Origin: an uncultured Ruegeria sp.
GTDB lineage: Bacteria; Pseudomonadota; Alphaproteobacteria; Rhodobacterales; Rhodobacteraceae
Length of the DNA stretch: 64,000 bases
NCBI RefSeq assembly: GCF_947497005.1
Contig: NZ_CANMFF010000001.1
Span: 412,918 to 476,917, forward strand
Direction of reading: 5' to 3'
The notes under the pieces were generated by a model. The model did not search any database. It was given only the letters and a program-made list of their open reading frames with translations, and was not told where the DNA came from. The stretch's first letter is position 1; every line of letters begins with the position of its first letter. Both the position numbers and the translations under genes were made by a program. This document shows positions 18,349 through 27,883 of the stretch, piece by piece.

Positions 18349-18906
18349 CTAAAAAGAAAGCACCCGGCTTTCCGTGATGACCATATCCAAGGGCTGATCG
18401 GTCGGTTCCAACGGCAGGTTCTCGGCCTCTTGCGCGTCGAACGCGAAGCCGATTGCCAGTGTTGGGCGTTTCGCTCTCAATCCTTCCAGCGTGCGGTCAT
18501 AAAACCCGCCGCCATAACCCAGACGCCCGCCGTGGGGATCAAACGCCACCAGTGGGACGACCAGGATTTCAGGTTCAAAAAAGTCGTCAACCTTCGGTAC
18601 TTTCGCGCCAAACGGACCATCCTTCAGCGGGCCTTCGGGTGTCCAGCGAGAGAATTTCAACGGCTGACCGGCCGCCTGAATGACAGGCACGCCCACTGGG
18701 CCATAAGCCGAAGCCTCGGCCATGGCAGGCAAAGGGTCGATCTCGGTCCGGATTGGCATATAGCCTGACATGGGCACACCGCGATGACCTGCCAGAACTT
18801 CGGACAGGCGTCCGGCTGCACCCGGCATGCGCGTGTCAAACGCAGCCTTACGGCGCGCAAAAGCCGCTTTTCGCGCAGCGGCCTTTATTTTGGTCAGATC
18901 GGTCAC
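18349..18906 (-). CDS. 5-formyltetrahydrofolate cyclo-ligase
   Basis: This 185-residue cytoplasmic enzyme converts 5-formyl-THF to 5,10-methenyl-THF with ATP, recycling the storage form of folate. The N-terminus has the basic AARKAAFARRKAAF stretch, and the ATP/folate motif GRLGYGGGFYDRTL lies near residue 130. The C-terminus (QPLDMVITESRVL) is typical. It overlaps the mgtE stop by four bases, with mgtE upstream, so the two are probably translated together. Confidence 0.93.
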   Translation of the reverse strand: MTDLTKIKAAARKAAFARRKAAFDTRMPGAAGRLSEVLAGHRGVPMSGYMPIRTEIDPLPAMAEASAYGPVGVPVIQAAGQPLKFSRWTPEGPLKDGPFGAKVPKVDDFFEPEILVVPLVAFDPHGGRLGYGGGFYDRTLEGLRAKRPTLAIGFAFDAQEAENLPLEPTDQPLDMVITESRVLSF

Positions 18907-20297
18907 AATAGCACCACGCTGGCAAGCCCAAGAAAGATAAAGAACCCCATGACATCCGTTGTGGTTGTCACAAAGGTTCCTGAAGCCAGCGCCGGGTCAA
19001 CCCCCAGACGGTCAAGCACCACCGGTACTACCGTACCGGCAAAGCCAGCGATGATCATGTTCACGACCAAGGCTGAACCGATCACGACACCCAGCCAAGG
19101 TGAATCGAACCACAGCATCCCTACAGTCCCCAGCACGATGGCAAAACAGAGCCCGTTCAGCATGCCCACCAACAATTCTCGCCGAATAACGCGCATCACG
19201 TTTGCATTGGTCAGGTCGCGTGTCGCCAGCGCGCGCACCGCCACAGTCAGCGACTGTGTTCCTGCATTACCGCCCATCGACGCAACAATCGGCATCAGAA
19301 TGGCCAAAGCGACCAGTTGATCAATCGCCGCTTCAAACTGCGAAATCACCAGCGAAGCACAGATCGACGTGCACAGGTTCACCGCCAGCCACGGCAGACG
19401 TCGGCGACTGGTGGCGGCCACACTATCGGACAAAGAACTTTCATCGCTCACACCGGCCAGGCGCAGGATATCTTCTTCGTGCTCTTCGTCCAGAACCACC
19501 ATCGCATCATCGATGGTAATGACACCGACCAGACGCCCATCCGCGTCCACCACCGGGGCCGAGATCAGGTGGTACTGGTTGAAGGCATAAGCTACGTCTT
19601 CCTCGTCCTGATCGACAGGGATAATGTGAAACTCTTCCTCCGCCAAATCGAGCAGCGGCACCTCACGCCGTGTCGCCATCAGCTTGCCCAAGGTCACCTG
19701 TGCCACCGGTTTCAGGCGCGGGTCGACCAGAACAATGTGATAGAACTGTTCGGGCAAATCATCATTGGCACGCATGAAATCAATGGCTTGTCCTACGGTC
19801 CAGTGGTCGGGCGCCATGACGATTTCGCGCTGCATAAGACGACCGGCCGAGTTCTCGGGGTAGGACAGCGCCTGCTCGGCTGCGATCCGCTCGGAATCCT
19901 CCAACGCGTCCAGGATGGTTTCCTGCTGTGGTTCCTCAAGATCTTCCAACAGGTCAACGACGTCGTCGCTATCCATATCGCGCACGGCATCCGCCAGAAC
20001 GTCCGGCTTCAGGACAGAGATCACCTCTTCGCGAAGCGCTTCATCCAGTTCAGACAGGATATCGCCGTCAAATTCCTTGTCGTACAGGCGGATCAGGCGG
20101 GAACGATCAAACGGGTTGATCTGCTCGAGAAGGTCAGCAATGTCGGCGGAGTGCAGCGGCTCCATCAGCTCAATCAGCTTATCGCGGTCGTCGATATCCA
20201 CCGCGTAGAGGATCGCCGCCACAGCCTTGGGATCGAGCGCATAGACATCCTCATCCCGGGGCTGATCGTGTCCGGCTTCGTCAATGCCTGTCGTCAT
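18903..20297 (-). CDS. mgtE: Magnesium transporter MgtE
   Basis: This 464-residue protein has the full MgtE layout. A cytoplasmic N domain of helical repeats spans about 20-140, with SADIADLLEQINPFDR-like sequences. A CBS pair spans about 145-270, with VIPVDQDEEDVA and VGVITIDDAMVVL. Five C-terminal membrane helices follow (about 290-464), including GGNAGTQSLTV, the conserved motif lining the ion path. It imports Mg2+ and gates by cytoplasmic Mg2+ bound between N and CBS domains. The ATG at 20297 follows AAAAGGGGC. The acidic N domain is as expected. Confidence 0.95.
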   Translation of the reverse strand: MTTGIDEAGHDQPRDEDVYALDPKAVAAILYAVDIDDRDKLIELMEPLHSADIADLLEQINPFDRSRLIRLYDKEFDGDILSELDEALREEVISVLKPDVLADAVRDMDSDDVVDLLEDLEEPQQETILDALEDSERIAAEQALSYPENSAGRLMQREIVMAPDHWTVGQAIDFMRANDDLPEQFYHIVLVDPRLKPVAQVTLGKLMATRREVPLLDLAEEEFHIIPVDQDEEDVAYAFNQYHLISAPVVDADGRLVGVITIDDAMVVLDEEHEEDILRLAGVSDESSLSDSVAATSRRRLPWLAVNLCTSICASLVISQFEAAIDQLVALAILMPIVASMGGNAGTQSLTVAVRALATRDLTNANVMRVIRRELLVGMLNGLCFAIVLGTVGMLWFDSPWLGVVIGSALVVNMIIAGFAGTVVPVVLDRLGVDPALASGTFVTTTTDVMGFFIFLGLASVVLL

Positions 20298-20433
20298 GCG
20301 TTGCCCCTTTTTAGCGATTGGTCTCTAAATAGAAGAAGCAGCTACCGGAAAACAATGACAATGCGCCGATTTACCCACTTCTTTCGTCCGCCTATGCTGA
20401 TGCCCGGTTCCAAACAGGTGGAGAACAGGTCAG

Positions 20434-21720
20434 ATGGCGAAAAAGACGCTTTTGAAGGGGCGCGTTCTGAGTTTCACGGGCTCACCCTTTGACGGAGAGC
20501 CGACCGAGGCCACCCGGTTGGACGAAGCGGTTGTCATCGAAGACGGGCGAATTGCCGATGTCGGCACCGCCGGTGCGTTGACCAAAGCCCATCCGGACGC
20601 AGCCGTAAAGGATCACGGCACGCGCCTGATACTGGCGGGTTTCGTTGACCCGCATGTGCATTACCCACAGACGGCCATGATCGCCAGCTGGGGCAAACGG
20701 CTGATCGATTGGCTGAACACCTACACCTTCCCTGAAGAGATGAAGTTCGGCGATTTCGACTATGCGACTGAGATCGCCAACCGCTATCTGGACCTGACCA
20801 CTGCCAACGGCACCACAACCATGTGCAGTTTTTGCACGATTCATCCTGAAAGCGTGGATGCCTTTTTCACTGCAGCGCAGCAGCGCGGGCAGCGCGTGAT
20901 CGCGGGCAAGACCTGCATGGATCGCAATGCACCCGAAGGTCTGCGCGACACCGCGCAGACGGCTTATGACCAATCCGCTGCCTTGCTGGAAAAATGGCAC
21001 CGCGTCGACCGTTTGTCTTATGCGATCACGCCACGTTTTTCGCCAACCTCAACCCCGGAACAGCTTGAGGCAATGGGCGCGCTGTGGGCCGAGCATCCGC
21101 ATTGCTTGATGCAAACCCATCTGAGCGAACAGACAGACGAAATCGAATGGGTCCAGTCCCTGTTCCCGGACTCGCGGGATTATCTGGACACATACGAGAA
21201 ATTCGGCCTGCTGGGACAGAACGGCTTGTACGGACATGTCATCCATCTAGAAGACAGAGAGCGGGATCGGTTGCGCGAGGTGGATGCTTCGCTGATCCAC
21301 TGCCCCACATCCAACACCTTCATCGGGTCTGGTCTGTTTGACATGAACGGGCTGATCTATGATGGCCATCGGATCGGATTGGCCACGGATACCGGCGGCG
21401 GGTCCAGCTTTTCTATGCTGCGCACAATGGCTGCGGCCTACGAGATCGGACAACTACGCGGTCGCCCACTGCACCCGGCGCAATTGCTGTGGTTGGGTAC
21501 GGTCGGATCGGCACGGAGCCTGCGGATGGGTGAAAACATCGGAAATGTTGCCCCCGGAATGGAGGCGGATCTGGTTGTGCTCGATCTCGCGTCCACCCCT
21601 GCCATCGCCCAGCGCGAAGCCCATGCTGATGACGTTTGGGAGGCGATTTTCCCGACCATCATGATGGGCGATGATCGGGCTGTGGCAGAGGTTTGGATCG
21701 GCGGGCAGCAGGCGGCTTAA
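20434..21720 (+). CDS. guaD: Guanine deaminase
   Basis: This 428-residue amidohydrolase deaminates guanine to xanthine. The zinc-binding HVH of the family is in FVDPHVHYPQTAMIASWG near residue 70. The guanine-deaminase stretch THLSEQTDEI is near residue 230, the later metal histidine is in HCPTSNTFIGSGL, and the aspartate is in ATDTGGGSSFSML near 315. It is convergent with another purine deaminase gene, and both stop codons use the palindrome TTAA at 21717-21720. It points to a purine salvage or catabolism pair. Confidence 0.93.
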   Translation: MAKKTLLKGRVLSFTGSPFDGEPTEATRLDEAVVIEDGRIADVGTAGALTKAHPDAAVKDHGTRLILAGFVDPHVHYPQTAMIASWGKRLIDWLNTYTFPEEMKFGDFDYATEIANRYLDLTTANGTTTMCSFCTIHPESVDAFFTAAQQRGQRVIAGKTCMDRNAPEGLRDTAQTAYDQSAALLEKWHRVDRLSYAITPRFSPTSTPEQLEAMGALWAEHPHCLMQTHLSEQTDEIEWVQSLFPDSRDYLDTYEKFGLLGQNGLYGHVIHLEDRERDRLREVDASLIHCPTSNTFIGSGLFDMNGLIYDGHRIGLATDTGGGSSFSMLRTMAAAYEIGQLRGRPLHPAQLLWLGTVGSARSLRMGENIGNVAPGMEADLVVLDLASTPAIAQREAHADDVWEAIFPTIMMGDDRAVAEVWIGGQQAA

Positions 21721-23051
21721 GCCTGCAACGCCCGGGCAAGCGAGTTCTGACGCTCGATAACGCGGGGCAGATCAACGGTTGTGATATGCCCATCACGCAC
21801 GATCTGACGGCCTTCGACAAACAAGTGTTTCACCGTCATTGGCCCAGCCAGAAGTAAAGCTGCCGGATCCCAGCTGCCCGCGCTTTCGATGCTACGCGTG
21901 TCCCATACCGCGATATCCGCTCGTTTCCCGGGCATGAGCCGCCCGCAATCGGAACGTCCCAACACATCTGCGCCGCCGCGCGTCGCAATCTCAAGCGCTT
22001 CGCGGGCTGACATGGCATCTGCACCATTGGCGACCCGTTGCAACAGCATCGCCTGCCGCGCTTCCAGCATCAGGTTGCCATTGTCGTTGCTGGCCGATCC
22101 GTCCGCGCCAAGACCAACCTTTACTCCGGCATCCCGCATCGCCCGCACCGGAGCAATGCCAGATCCCAATCGACAATTCGAACAGGGGCAATGAGCGACA
22201 CCGGTTTTGGTGCGTGCAAACAGATCAATCTCAGCCCCGTCCAGCTTGACGCAATGCGCGTGCCAGACATCTGGACCAGTCCATCCCAAATCCTCGGCAT
22301 ACTGGCCAGGACGGCACCCGAACTGCGCCTCAGAATAGGCGATATCTTCGTCATTTTCGGCCAAATGGGTATGCAGCATCACGCCCTTGTCGCGCGCCAG
22401 AAGGGCGGCATCGCGCATCAACTCCCGACTGACAGAGAACGGCGAACACGGGGCGAGGCCGACGCGGCACATCGACCCTTCCGACGGGTCATGAAACGCA
22501 TCAACGACACGGATCATGTCGTTCAGAATGATGGATTCCTGTTCCACCAGACTGTCCGGCGGCAGGCCACCATCGCTTTCGCCAATGCTCATCGCGCCCC
22601 GCGTCGGATGAAACCGCATCCCCAATTCGGACGCAGCAGCAATCGTATCCTCCAGCCGCGCGCCGTTGGGGTAGAGATAGAGGTGATCGGAACTGAGCGT
22701 ACACCCTGATAGCGCCAATTCCGCCAAACCGATTTGGGCCGAGGTGAACATCTCGTCCGGACCGAACCGTGCCCAAATCGGATACAAGGTCTGTAGCCAT
22801 CCGAACAGCAACGCATCCTGCCCGCCGGGAACCGCACGGGTCAGAGTTTGATAGAGGTGATGATGGGTGTTCACCAGGCCAGGCGTCACCAGACAGCCCG
22901 AGGCGTCGTGAACCTCGCCATGTGTCTGCAAGCCCTGTCCAATCTGAGCGATCTGCCCGTCACGGATCAGAATGTCAGCCCCGGACACTTCCTGCCGGGA
23001 ATCGTTCATCGTCAGGATCAGATCAGCGTTCTTGAGTAAGGATTCCGTCAT
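21717..23051 (-). CDS. 8-oxoguanine deaminase-type amidohydrolase
   Basis: This 444-residue amidohydrolase of the TRZ/ATZ group is closest in pattern to 8-oxoguanine deaminases. Metal motifs are LVNTHHHLYQTLTRA near residue 65, HTHLAENDEDI near 235 and GLGADGSASNDNGNLM near 320. Related enzymes act on hydroxyatrazine-type compounds, so the substrate is a prediction. I prefer the ATG at 23051, preceded by CAGGAGCGC; the ATG at 23066 lies inside that region and has no ribosome site. The gene faces guaD tail to tail. Confidence 0.85.
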   Translation of the reverse strand: MTESLLKNADLILTMNDSRQEVSGADILIRDGQIAQIGQGLQTHGEVHDASGCLVTPGLVNTHHHLYQTLTRAVPGGQDALLFGWLQTLYPIWARFGPDEMFTSAQIGLAELALSGCTLSSDHLYLYPNGARLEDTIAAASELGMRFHPTRGAMSIGESDGGLPPDSLVEQESIILNDMIRVVDAFHDPSEGSMCRVGLAPCSPFSVSRELMRDAALLARDKGVMLHTHLAENDEDIAYSEAQFGCRPGQYAEDLGWTGPDVWHAHCVKLDGAEIDLFARTKTGVAHCPCSNCRLGSGIAPVRAMRDAGVKVGLGADGSASNDNGNLMLEARQAMLLQRVANGADAMSAREALEIATRGGADVLGRSDCGRLMPGKRADIAVWDTRSIESAGSWDPAALLLAGPMTVKHLFVEGRQIVRDGHITTVDLPRVIERQNSLARALQA

Positions 23052-23165
23052 ATCGCGCTCCTGCATTGGCCCGTCTCGTGCAAGGAGTGCGTAGGCCAGC
23101 GGAAAACGGGCTCAAGAACCGGCCATGTCCGGTTTAGCCGCCAATGGCGTAACCGGCAACAAAAT

Positions 23166-23957
23166 TCAGAATTGGCGCAGAATCTGAAGCGCTGAGACGT
23201 GAAGCTTTGCGTTGGCCGCAGCCAGTGCCCGTCCACCTTCATGCGCCGGGCCGCCCTGCCAATCGGTCACAATACCTCCGGCCGCCTGAATAACGGCGAT
23301 AGGAGCCTGAATATCATACGAATTCAAGCCCGCCTCGATCACCAGATCCGCCTGCCCAGCGGCAAGCAGCGCATAGGCGTAGCAGTCCATTCCATAACGC
23401 GTCAGTTGCACCTGCTCGGACACGGCCTGAAACCCTGCCCTGTCTTCCGGGGTGCCAACCTCGGGAAAGGTGGTAAACAGAGTTGCCTGATCCAGTGTCC
23501 TGGTATTGCGCGTTTGCATTCTGCTGGTGCCCAACGGACCGGTCAGGTGCGCCCCGGATGCCGATCCAACAAAGCGTTCCCCGATATAGGGCTGATCGAT
23601 CACCCCCATAAAAGGGCCGTCCTGATCGCTCAGTGCAATCAGAACTCCCCAAGTTGGGGTGCCGCTGATAAACCCACGGGTTCCGTCGATGGGGTCCAAT
23701 ACCCAAGTGCGGCCACTGGTGCCCTTATGCTCGCCAAACTCTTCGCCCAAAATGCCGTCATCCGGGCGCAGCCGCGCCAAAACCTCTCGCATCGCTTGCT
23801 CAGCCGCACGGTCAGCTACTGTGACGGGATCAAACCCGTCGGCCAGCTTGTTCACCGTTTCAAGATTCGTTTGACGAAAAAAAGGAAGTATGGCCGCGCG
23901 TGCGGCTTCGGCCATTTCTTCGGCAATTTCTATGTCGCTCAATGTCGTCGGTTGCAT
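23166..23957 (-). CDS. hisN: Histidinol-phosphatase, inositol monophosphatase family
   Basis: This 263-residue protein has all metal-binding motifs of the inositol monophosphatase superfamily. These are GEEFGEHKG near residue 75, WVLDPIDGTRGFISG near 90-104, and the late motif YDIQAPIAVIQAAGG. The GTRGFISGTPTWG variant is typical of the HisN group that dephosphorylates histidinol phosphate; inositol phosphate activity cannot be excluded. No ATG exists before 23957; a TTG at 23993 would add twelve residues. The XRE regulator ends 41 bases upstream on the same strand, so both may be one transcript. Confidence 0.88.
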   Translation of the reverse strand: MQPTTLSDIEIAEEMAEAARAAILPFFRQTNLETVNKLADGFDPVTVADRAAEQAMREVLARLRPDDGILGEEFGEHKGTSGRTWVLDPIDGTRGFISGTPTWGVLIALSDQDGPFMGVIDQPYIGERFVGSASGAHLTGPLGTSRMQTRNTRTLDQATLFTTFPEVGTPEDRAGFQAVSEQVQLTRYGMDCYAYALLAAGQADLVIEAGLNSYDIQAPIAVIQAAGGIVTDWQGGPAHEGGRALAAANAKLHVSALQILRQF

Positions 23958-23998
23958 GACCCCTGAGGTGCGAGCAATCCCCGACAAAGTCAAGTCAA

Positions 23999-24370
23999 TC
24001 AGGCGACTTCGCTGAGAACCCGCGCCAGTTCAAACAGACGGCGGCGCTGGTTTTCCGGAATCGCATAGTAAGAGCGCACCAGATCCAAGGCCTCTTTGTC
24101 GCCCATCAGGTCGGCAGGAACAGATTTCTTGTCCGCCTCGCTCTTCTGGGCTTCTTCCAGACCTTCGAAGAAAAAACTGACCGGTACGTCCAATGCCTCG
24201 GCGATATCCCACAGGCGGGATGCGCTGATTCGGTTGGCCCCGGTCTCATATTTCTGGATTTGCTGAAACTTGATACCAACTTGCTGCGCCAACTGCTGCT
24301 GGGTCATGCCAATCAGCCAGCGGCGATGCCGAACGCGCTTGCCCACATGGACATCGACGTGATGAGTCAT
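23999..24370 (-). CDS. XRE-family HTH transcriptional regulator
   Basis: This 123-residue protein has a Cro/C1-type helix-turn-helix at residues 10-65 (GKRVRHRRWLIGMTQQQLA, then IKFQQIQKYETGANRIS). A small helical tail ends in RRRLFELARVLSEVA. It is of the SinR-like length class found in many alphaproteobacteria. It precedes hisN on the same strand. Its target is unknown. The ATG at 24370 follows GGAGAATACC. Confidence 0.88.
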   Translation of the reverse strand: MTHHVDVHVGKRVRHRRWLIGMTQQQLAQQVGIKFQQIQKYETGANRISASRLWDIAEALDVPVSFFFEGLEEAQKSEADKKSVPADLMGDKEALDLVRSYYAIPENQRRRLFELARVLSEVA

Positions 24371-24713
24371 TGGTATTCTCCTATACTACACAAACATCTG
24401 CACGGGATTTCGCGACGTCCGATACCGCAATATTAGAGAGACCCCCTTAATCGCTCCCTAATCCGGACTGTACCGCCCCCCCGTTAACAGCACTGATTGT
24501 TTATATTGCCGGTTTTGAGATTTTTTTCAAGTTGGTTGAGTCGGATACCTCTTACAAGGATTTGCGGTTGTATTTCTTTGAGCCGTTGCAAACCATCGTC
24601 GACCACGCCTCGAAATCACCCACCAAAACTCCGATCTGTTTTGCGCGCCGACCCAAATGAATTGACTTTTCTCACAGCACGCATGCCTATGCCCGAAACA
24701 AATGAGGAGCCGT
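24371..24713. other. Gene-free stretch of 343 bases
   Basis: This stretch separates the divergent XRE regulator and quinone oxidoreductase genes. It contains AT-rich runs (TTTTTTT near 24520). TTGACTTT at 24663-24670 could be part of a promoter for the oxidoreductase, but I cannot place a good -10. I see no convincing open frame: the only long one needs a TTG start and runs out of frame into the next gene. A small RNA cannot be excluded. Confidence 0.4.
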
Positions 24714-25670
24714 ATGCGGGCCTATTGCATTTCATCCGACGGGGCGGCTGCCCAGCTTTGTGACCTGAACAGACCAGAGCCGGGCGATGGTCAGGTGCGG
24801 GTCGCGATAAAAGCCTGCGGTCTGAACTTTGCTGATCTGCTGATGCAGAAGGGCACGTATCAGGACACGCCTCCTGCCCCGTTCACCCTGGGTATGGAGA
24901 TTGCCGGTGTCGTGGATGCAGTCGGGCGCGGCGTGTCAGACCTGAACCCCGGCGACCGGATCGCGGTATATTCGGGTCAGGGCGGACTTGCAGAATACGG
25001 CGTATTCGACGCAGACCGCGCGATCCTGCTGCCGGATTCGACCAGCTTCGAAGATGCGGCTGCTATCCAGATCGCATATGGCACAAGCCACATGGCCCTT
25101 GATCACCGGGCCCGCCTGCAACCCGGCGAGACCCTTCTGGTGACCGGTGCCGCAGGTGGTGTGGGCCTGACTGCTGTCGAGATCGGGAAACTCATGGGTG
25201 CCACGGTCATCGCGCAGGCGCGCGGCGATGAAAAGCTCGCCGTTGCCCGTGATGCGGGTGCCGATCATGTGATCGACACCTCCGAGGATCTGCGAGATCG
25301 GGTCAAATCGCTGGGTGGTGCCGATGTCGTCTATGACGCGATCGGCGGAGATGTGTTCAAGGCCGCATTCCGCGCCACCAACCCGGAAGGGCGCTTGCTG
25401 CCTATCGGATTTGCCGGGGGTGACATACCGCACATCCCGGCCAATCATCTGTTGGTCAAGAACCTGACGGTAATCGGGTTTTACATTGGTGGGTATCTGA
25501 AGTTTCGCCCCGAAGCCGTGCGCACCAGTTTTGACACTCTGTTCCAATGGCATTCAGAGGGCCGAATCAAGCCGCACATCAGTCACGTCCTCCCACTTGA
25601 AGAGGTCGCGCAGGGGATGCAGTTGCTGAAAAAGCGTAAATCAATAGGCAAGATCGTGATCACCCCCTGA
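24714..25670 (+). CDS. NADPH:quinone oxidoreductase family protein (zinc-less MDR)
   Basis: This 318-residue medium-chain dehydrogenase/reductase has the GroES-like N domain (LNFADLLMQKGTYQ near residue 40). The Rossmann motif VTGAAGGVGLTAVEIGKLMGA is near residue 140. The zinc ligands of alcohol dehydrogenases are absent, which fits quinone reductases that use NADPH. The ATG at 24714 follows GAGGAG and gives the usual MRAYC start; an in-frame ATG at 24702 would add four residues. The convergent LysR gene ends six bases away. Confidence 0.88.
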   Translation: MRAYCISSDGAAAQLCDLNRPEPGDGQVRVAIKACGLNFADLLMQKGTYQDTPPAPFTLGMEIAGVVDAVGRGVSDLNPGDRIAVYSGQGGLAEYGVFDADRAILLPDSTSFEDAAAIQIAYGTSHMALDHRARLQPGETLLVTGAAGGVGLTAVEIGKLMGATVIAQARGDEKLAVARDAGADHVIDTSEDLRDRVKSLGGADVVYDAIGGDVFKAAFRATNPEGRLLPIGFAGGDIPHIPANHLLVKNLTVIGFYIGGYLKFRPEAVRTSFDTLFQWHSEGRIKPHISHVLPLEEVAQGMQLLKKRKSIGKIVITP

Positions 25671-25676
25671 TCGTAA

Positions 25677-26558
25677 TCACCCGACCACGGCCCGCAGCTG
25701 TGTACCGCCCAAAAGCTTGAAGTTCTGACGGACCAACTGGGCCAGCGCCTCGACAACCGCATCCCGGCCCGACTCACCACCGTAGAGGTTGATCATATGC
25801 GCAGGCAGATCCGGCAGAGCACCGCCCGAGTCGATCTGTTCAAGATACGCGGTCTCAGTCCCGTCCAGCATTGCGTGCACCGCCAGATCGGCGCTGACCG
25901 TGGCTTCAATCGTGCGGTCGTTTTCAGTTTCCACCGACAGCTCCCATTGTATTCCGGCAGCGTCCAGCGCTGAAATGACCTGTGGCCTGAACAGGCAGCG
26001 ACGTCCAAGCGCCAAGGGCAGAGGACGCTTACGCCATGCTGATCCACCCGGAGCGCCAATCCAGCGTAGCGGTAGTTCCGCAATGGTTTCCGCCCCCTCA
26101 GCCGAAGACGGCTCGGTCGTCAGGATCACGTCACATTCGCCACGCTTGTACATCTCCTTCAGCTGCAGCGAATATGACGACACAAGCTGCACCCTGACAC
26201 GCGGAAAATCCGCGTTGAACCGTTGCAGGACCCGAGGGATCGCAGGGTAAACGATGTCATGGGGAACCCCCAGAACCACCTCGCCCTCAAAGGCCTGATC
26301 GGTGAGTTTCGAGATAACCTCGTCATTCAACGCAATCATGCGGCGCGCGTACGCCAACAGCTGCTCGCCGGATGCAGTCAGGGCAATTGTTCTGCCGCTG
26401 CGATCCAGCAACTCCAGACCCAACAGCTCCTCCAGCCGCTTCAACTGCATAGAAACGGCAGATTGAGTCAGGTGCAGAAATCCTGCGGCACGCGTGACGC
26501 CGCCCTGATCCGCAACCGCCACAAAGGATCGCAGGGTGGTAATGTCCAAATTTCGCAT
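25677..26558 (-). CDS. LysR-family transcriptional regulator
   Basis: This 293-residue protein has the LysR N-terminal winged helix (LDITTLRSFVAVADQGGVTRAA, then HLTQSAVSMQLKRLEELLG) and a substrate-binding domain with two lobes. The ATG at 26558 lies eight bases after AGGAA. It is divergent from the small DUF1127 gene at 26685, with a 126-base shared regulatory region, so control of that gene is possible. No effector can be deduced. Confidence 0.88.
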   Translation of the reverse strand: MRNLDITTLRSFVAVADQGGVTRAAGFLHLTQSAVSMQLKRLEELLGLELLDRSGRTIALTASGEQLLAYARRMIALNDEVISKLTDQAFEGEVVLGVPHDIVYPAIPRVLQRFNADFPRVRVQLVSSYSLQLKEMYKRGECDVILTTEPSSAEGAETIAELPLRWIGAPGGSAWRKRPLPLALGRRCLFRPQVISALDAAGIQWELSVETENDRTIEATVSADLAVHAMLDGTETAYLEQIDSGGALPDLPAHMINLYGGESGRDAVVEALAQLVRQNFKLLGGTQLRAVVG

Positions 26559-26684
26559 GTTCACGATTCCTTATGTATCTCATCATAAATATTCGTTTTC
26601 AAAATATGTCACATTGCCCCATATCAATCAAGGAAATTGATGACACTCGGCGAAACCATCAAGAAAGAAGAAAGGACAAAGATT

Positions 26685-26894
26685 ATGACCCAACTCGCAA
26701 TTCATCACCCTTGCAAGCCTGCCAAACGGTCTTTGGTCACGCTGATCACTCAAGCGTTCGCACTCTCCCGTCAGCGCCGCAAACTGGCGCAACTAAGCGA
26801 CGCTGCGCTGGAAGATATCGGTATCACCCGCGCTGAGGCCTCCGCAGAAGCGAAACGTTCTTTCTGGGATGCACCTCAATTCTGGAAAAGATAA
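26685..26894 (+). CDS. DUF1127 (YjiS-like) small protein
   Basis: This 69-residue basic protein has a C-terminal DUF1127 domain, recognisable from RRKLAQLSDAALEDIGITRAEA at about residues 32-53. DUF1127 proteins are common in alphaproteobacteria; some bind RNA and link phosphate or carbon stress to RNA turnover, but this one is not characterised. The ATG at 26685 follows AAAGGA by eight bases. A terminator lies 22 bases downstream, so it is a single-gene transcript. Confidence 0.85.
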   Translation: MTQLAIHHPCKPAKRSLVTLITQAFALSRQRRKLAQLSDAALEDIGITRAEASAEAKRSFWDAPQFWKR

Positions 26895-26916
26895 CCGTGA
26901 AACTCTTATTTATAAG

Positions 26917-26952
26917 GCGATAGGTGCCCCGGAGTCGCCTATCGCAATTTTT
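26917..26952 (+). terminator. Rho-independent terminator after the DUF1127 gene
   Basis: Arms GCGATAGG (26917-26924) and CCTATCGC (26938-26945) with a 13-base loop are followed by AATTTTTGTT. Confidence 0.75.
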
Positions 26953-27078
26953 GTTGCGTGTTTTATTCGGTTTTCGGTCGGAATCTCTTGAAACACTGCC
27001 TCTAGTTGCCGATATTTAGGGAGAAAACCGCCCCGCATCGCCGGGGCGAATTATCTGGACGACAAGGGAGACCCTTTG

Positions 27079-27858
27079 ATGGCACAATTCGACACGATCC
27101 GGACGGTATCCGGCACGCGCGCCGCCGAGATTGATCAGGGCCTGCGCGCCCACATGAACAAAGTTTACGGCACAATGTCCGTCGGCATGCTGATCACAGC
27201 ACTGGCGGCTTGGGCGATTGCCGGGCTTGCAGTTACAAGCGATCCCTCAAACGCAGTCGCACAGATTGGCGCCGATCGTTACCTGACCAGCCTTGGTGGC
27301 ACGCTGTTCCTGTCGCCCCTGAAGTGGGTGGTCATGTTTGCGCCGCTGGCCTTTATCTTCTTTGGCTGGGGCGCGCTGATGCGCCGTGGTTCGGCCGCAA
27401 CGGTTCAGCTTGGCTTCTTTGCCTTCGCTGCGGTAATGGGCGTTTCGATGAGCTCGATCTTTATGGTCTTCACGCCATACTCGATTGCTCAGACTTTCCT
27501 GGTGACCTCGATCGCTTTTGCTGGCCTCAGCCTTTATGGCTACACCACCAAGCGTAACCTCAGCGGCATGGGCACCTTCCTGATGATGGGTGTGATCGGT
27601 CTTCTGGTTGCAATGATCGTCAACCTGTTCCTGCAATCAGGTGTGATGATGATGGCGATCTCGGCCATCGGCATTCTGATTTTTGCCGGTCTGACCGCAT
27701 TCTACACGCAGGATATCAAGAACACCTACGTCGCCCATGCTGCGCATGGCGATCAGGAATGGCTGGACAAAGCGGCCTTTGACGGCGCGCTGAGCCTGTA
27801 CATCTCGTTCCTGAACATGTTCCAGTTCCTGCTGATGTTCATGGGACAACAGGAATAA
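27079..27858 (+). CDS. Bax inhibitor-1/YccA family membrane protein
   Basis: This 259-residue inner membrane protein has seven hydrophobic segments after a short N-terminal cytoplasmic part (RAAEIDQGLRAHMNKVYGTMS). That is the pattern of the BI-1/YccA/TMBIM family. Family members act as pH-sensitive calcium leak channels or modulate FtsH protease; neither can be decided here. The C-terminal segment GALSLYISFLNMFQFLL is highly typical. The ATG at 27079 follows GGGAGACCC; a TTG just before it is not needed. A terminator follows. Confidence 0.9.
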   Translation: MAQFDTIRTVSGTRAAEIDQGLRAHMNKVYGTMSVGMLITALAAWAIAGLAVTSDPSNAVAQIGADRYLTSLGGTLFLSPLKWVVMFAPLAFIFFGWGALMRRGSAATVQLGFFAFAAVMGVSMSSIFMVFTPYSIAQTFLVTSIAFAGLSLYGYTTKRNLSGMGTFLMMGVIGLLVAMIVNLFLQSGVMMMAISAIGILIFAGLTAFYTQDIKNTYVAHAAHGDQEWLDKAAFDGALSLYISFLNMFQFLLMFMGQQE

Positions 27859-27883
27859 GTCTTCACGACATAAGAATTGATTT

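Noticed and set aside
19317..20492. Open frame of 391 codons on the plus strand opposite mgtE
   Set aside because: Shadow of mgtE; it also runs into the guaD start in another frame.
24497..24763. Open frame of 88 codons in the gap before the quinone oxidoreductase
   Set aside because: Needs a TTG start without ribosome site and runs into the oxidoreductase gene in a different frame.
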